Position numbers and translations under genes: made by a program. Shown here piece after piece: positions 62,396-64,000 of a DNA stretch of 64,000 bases (positions are counted from its first letter, which is position 1; every line of letters begins with the position of its first letter). Origin of the DNA: Sphingobacterium sp. JB170. GTDB taxonomy: Bacteria > Bacteroidota > Bacteroidia > Sphingobacteriales > Sphingobacteriaceae. The DNA lies in assembly GCF_900163865.1 (NCBI RefSeq), contig NZ_FUKU01000041.1, positions 1 through 64,000 on the forward strand, written 5' to 3'. The notes under the pieces were generated by a model that saw only the letters and a list, made by a program, of their open reading frames with translations, had not been told where the DNA came from and did not search any database.

Positions 62396-62909
62396 TGAAT
62401 ATCCAGCGATCTACAGCGATTATGTCGAAAACGTTGTTGGGTCTGTTTTAGAAGAACTCCAGGAGCAGTTAGACACGTTTCCTGAATTTATTCGAACTAT
62501 TCCAGATGGTATGGGAGATTACACATACGCGACAGGAAAATGGACGGTTAAAGAAGTGCTGTGTCACATCTTAGATACCGAGCGAGTGATGGTATATCGC
62601 GCATTACGATTCGCGCGCAACGATATGACCGAGCTTTCTCCGTTTGAGCAAGACGAATTTGTCCAAAACGGGCGACACAACGAACGCAGTTTCGAAAGTA
62701 TTACCGAAGAATTCACACATCTTCGCAAGGCAAATTTAATATTATTCAAAAACTTCAACGATACCGAACTGGAAAGAAAAGGTATGGCCTCAGGCCGTTT
62801 GATAACGGTGAAAGCTTTTCTTTATGTGGTCGCCGGACACCTGTCGCACCACCGTATCATACTACGTGAACGCTATTTAAACAACGAAAATGTCGAACCT
62901 TTGGTTTAG
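62376..62909 (+). CDS. DinB/YfiT-family putative metalloenzyme
   Basis: The ATG at 62376 gives a 177 aa DinB-like four-helix protein; the longer frame from 62286 lies wholly inside the kinase gene. The metal-binding His pattern is present in KEVLCHILDTER and the C-terminal GHLSHHRIILRERYL. DinB-like proteins act as thiol-dependent transferases or hydrolases with divalent metals; no specific activity is assigned. It overlaps the kinase by 20 bases and the thioesterase by 20 bases. Confidence 0.88.
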   Translation: MNPLKSDEYPAIYSDYVENVVGSVLEELQEQLDTFPEFIRTIPDGMGDYTYATGKWTVKEVLCHILDTERVMVYRALRFARNDMTELSPFEQDEFVQNGRHNERSFESITEEFTHLRKANLILFKNFNDTELERKGMASGRLITVKAFLYVVAGHLSHHRIILRERYLNNENVEPLV

Positions 62910-63327
62910 AGATTATTCATTAGAGGAGGTGAATGCAATCTTCGCTAAATACATGACAGGGTTTCTCGAAATCCAGGCGACCCAGATAGAATCCAATCTA
63001 CTAGTTGCCCAGATGCCAGTAAGTGACCGTGTAAAGCAGCCGTTCGGCCTACTTCATGGCGGCGCCTCGGTAGTACTCGCCGAGTCTGTCGGCAGCGTCG
63101 CCTCCAACATGATAATCGATAACACTTTATTTGCAGGTGTTGGTATGGAGGTCAATGCAAATCATCTGCACCCGGTTAACTCGGGTATCGTTAGTGCGTA
63201 CTGTTCGCCCCTGCATATAGGCCGCACGAGTCATGTTTGGGATATACGGATTAAAGACGAGCAGCAACAAACAGTTTGTGTGTCGCGGCTCACTGTGGCT
63301 ATCGTTAAAAAAAACGATAATATTTAA
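62890..63327 (+). CDS. PaaI-type hotdog thioesterase
   Basis: This 145 aa hotdog-fold acyl-CoA thioesterase belongs to the PaaI/EntH type. It has the GLLHGGASVVLAESVGS motif, in which the Glu and the HGG loop contribute to catalysis. Homologues act on phenylacetyl-CoA, DHB-ACP or menaquinone-pathway DHNA-CoA; the last is plausible in Bacteroidetes, but no men genes are visible. It is the last gene of a three-gene unit ended by an intrinsic terminator. Confidence 0.9.
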   Translation: MSNLWFRDYSLEEVNAIFAKYMTGFLEIQATQIESNLLVAQMPVSDRVKQPFGLLHGGASVVLAESVGSVASNMIIDNTLFAGVGMEVNANHLHPVNSGIVSAYCSPLHIGRTSHVWDIRIKDEQQQTVCVSRLTVAIVKKNDNI

Positions 63328-63395
63328 AACAATACTTTACCTGCTCTGTAATATATATACCATTACGATGGTTTTATGATACGGTTTAGGTTTTG

Positions 63396-63432
63396 GAGAG
63401 ACTTCGCCCAACGAAGTCTCTCTAATTTTTTC
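63396..63432 (+). terminator. Intrinsic terminator after the kinase-DinB-thioesterase unit
   Basis: GAGAGACTTCG (63396-63406) pairs perfectly with CGAAGTCTCTC (63412-63422) around a 5-base loop and is followed by TAATTTTTTC. It lies 68 bases after the thioesterase stop. Confidence 0.88.
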
Positions 63433-63570
63433 TGGCTACGCAACCGTTTGAGTGGTGCATCGGACTTCGTTATATCAATATATTTTATTAGTCTTGTATA
63501 TATAAAATACTTGGATTAGCTACCAGGGATACTTTATTATAACGTATAACTAACAATTTAAAACAACACG

Positions 63571-64000
63571 ATGAGTACAACTACCTCCGGTAAGACAGAA
63601 TTTCGGCCAATGGCGATCTGTTGTGCCTTGTTCTTTATTTTAGGCTTCATCACTTGGGCCAATGGAACGCTAATCCCCTTTTTGAAAATTGCATGTAACC
63701 TTGAGACTGACTTACAAGCATTTTTTGTAACCTTCGCCTCGTACATCGCCTATTTCTTTCTAGCTATTCCAAGTTCGTGGATAATAAAAAAGATCGGATT
63801 TCAGAACGGATTAGTTGTAAGTCTTTTAATATTAGGTTTGGGGTCGCTTATATTCATTCCTGCAGCAGATAATAGAAGTTACGGCTTATTTTTAACGGGT
63901 ATTTTCATCCAAGGATCAGGGATGGCCTTATTACAAACAGCTGTTAACCCTTATTTAAGTATTATCGGTCCAATTGACAGTGCCGCGCAACGTATTTCTA
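63571..64000 (+). CDS. FHS-family sugar permease (L-fucose/glucose-galactose transporter-like), cut by the window edge
   Basis: Only the first 143 codons are present. They encode a short cytoplasmic tail (MSTTTSGKTEFRP) and helices beginning with MAICCALFFILGFITWANGTLIPFL-like sequence (split: MAICCALFFILGF, then ITWANGTLIPFL), which is characteristic of FucP/GluP permeases. Further helices include TFASYIAYFFLAIPSSWI and the conserved QGSGMALLQTAVNPY. It lies 138 bases downstream of a terminator and so has its own promoter. The specific sugar cannot be inferred. Confidence 0.9.
   Translation, partial: MSTTTSGKTEFRPMAICCALFFILGFITWANGTLIPFLKIACNLETDLQAFFVTFASYIAYFFLAIPSSWIIKKIGFQNGLVVSLLILGLGSLIFIPAADNRSYGLFLTGIFIQGSGMALLQTAVNPYLSIIGPIDSAAQRIS

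Overview
The window is chromosomal DNA of a Bacteroidota species, most likely a member of the Sphingobacteriaceae (inference). Supporting signs are many Bacteroidetes-type promoter elements (TTG, about 20 bases, TAnnTTTG), few Shine-Dalgarno sites, many Bacteroidetes-only families, and a complete flexirubin/dialkylresorcinol pigment operon. I see no rRNA, tRNA or CRISPR array.

Region 1 (1-6124, minus strand) is a fatty-acid beta-oxidation operon: MarR regulator, fused 3-hydroxyacyl-CoA dehydrogenase/enoyl-CoA hydratase, thiolase, acyl-CoA dehydrogenase, then an intrinsic terminator. The first 50 bases of the window, read on the minus strand, look like the 5' end of a group IIC intron inserted directly behind that terminator. 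Region 2 (6.3-17.3 kb) holds a 2-oxoglutarate/Fe(II) oxygenase, a two-component system, a tripartite efflux system in which the RND pump and its outer-membrane factor are one polypeptide, and several small envelope proteins. Region 3 (17.4-29.4 kb) is housekeeping: metE behind a SAM-I riboswitch, an alpha-hydroxy-acid dehydrogenase, exonuclease III, a cyclophilin, a protein tyrosine phosphatase, an HtrA protease with a clear promoter, dapF and a SNF2 helicase.

Region 4 (29.4-58.6 kb) is the centrepiece. Twenty-nine minus-strand genes, packed with overlaps or gaps of at most about 20 bases, run from an aromatic amino acid ammonia-lyase (57172) to a PaaK-like ligase (29362). A divergent flavin-dependent halogenase-type gene sits at the head. 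The expected logic is as follows. The lyase makes 4-coumarate and the ligase activates it. Ketosynthases, FabG, hotdog dehydratases and two acyl carrier proteins build an aryl polyene. DarB and DarA make the dialkylresorcinol, and an acyltransferase joins the two halves as an ester. LolA-like, lipoprotein, ABC and MMPL components probably move the pigment to the outer membrane. Several enzymes here look catalytically incomplete (two ketosynthase-like proteins, two hotdog proteins, a methyltransferase-like tail), and several candidate ester-forming enzymes coexist.

Region 5 (58.6-64.0 kb) has a lipoprotein sugar isomerase-like protein, gltX, an orphan histidine kinase overlapping a DinB protein and a PaaI-type thioesterase, and the start of a sugar MFS permease cut by the window edge.
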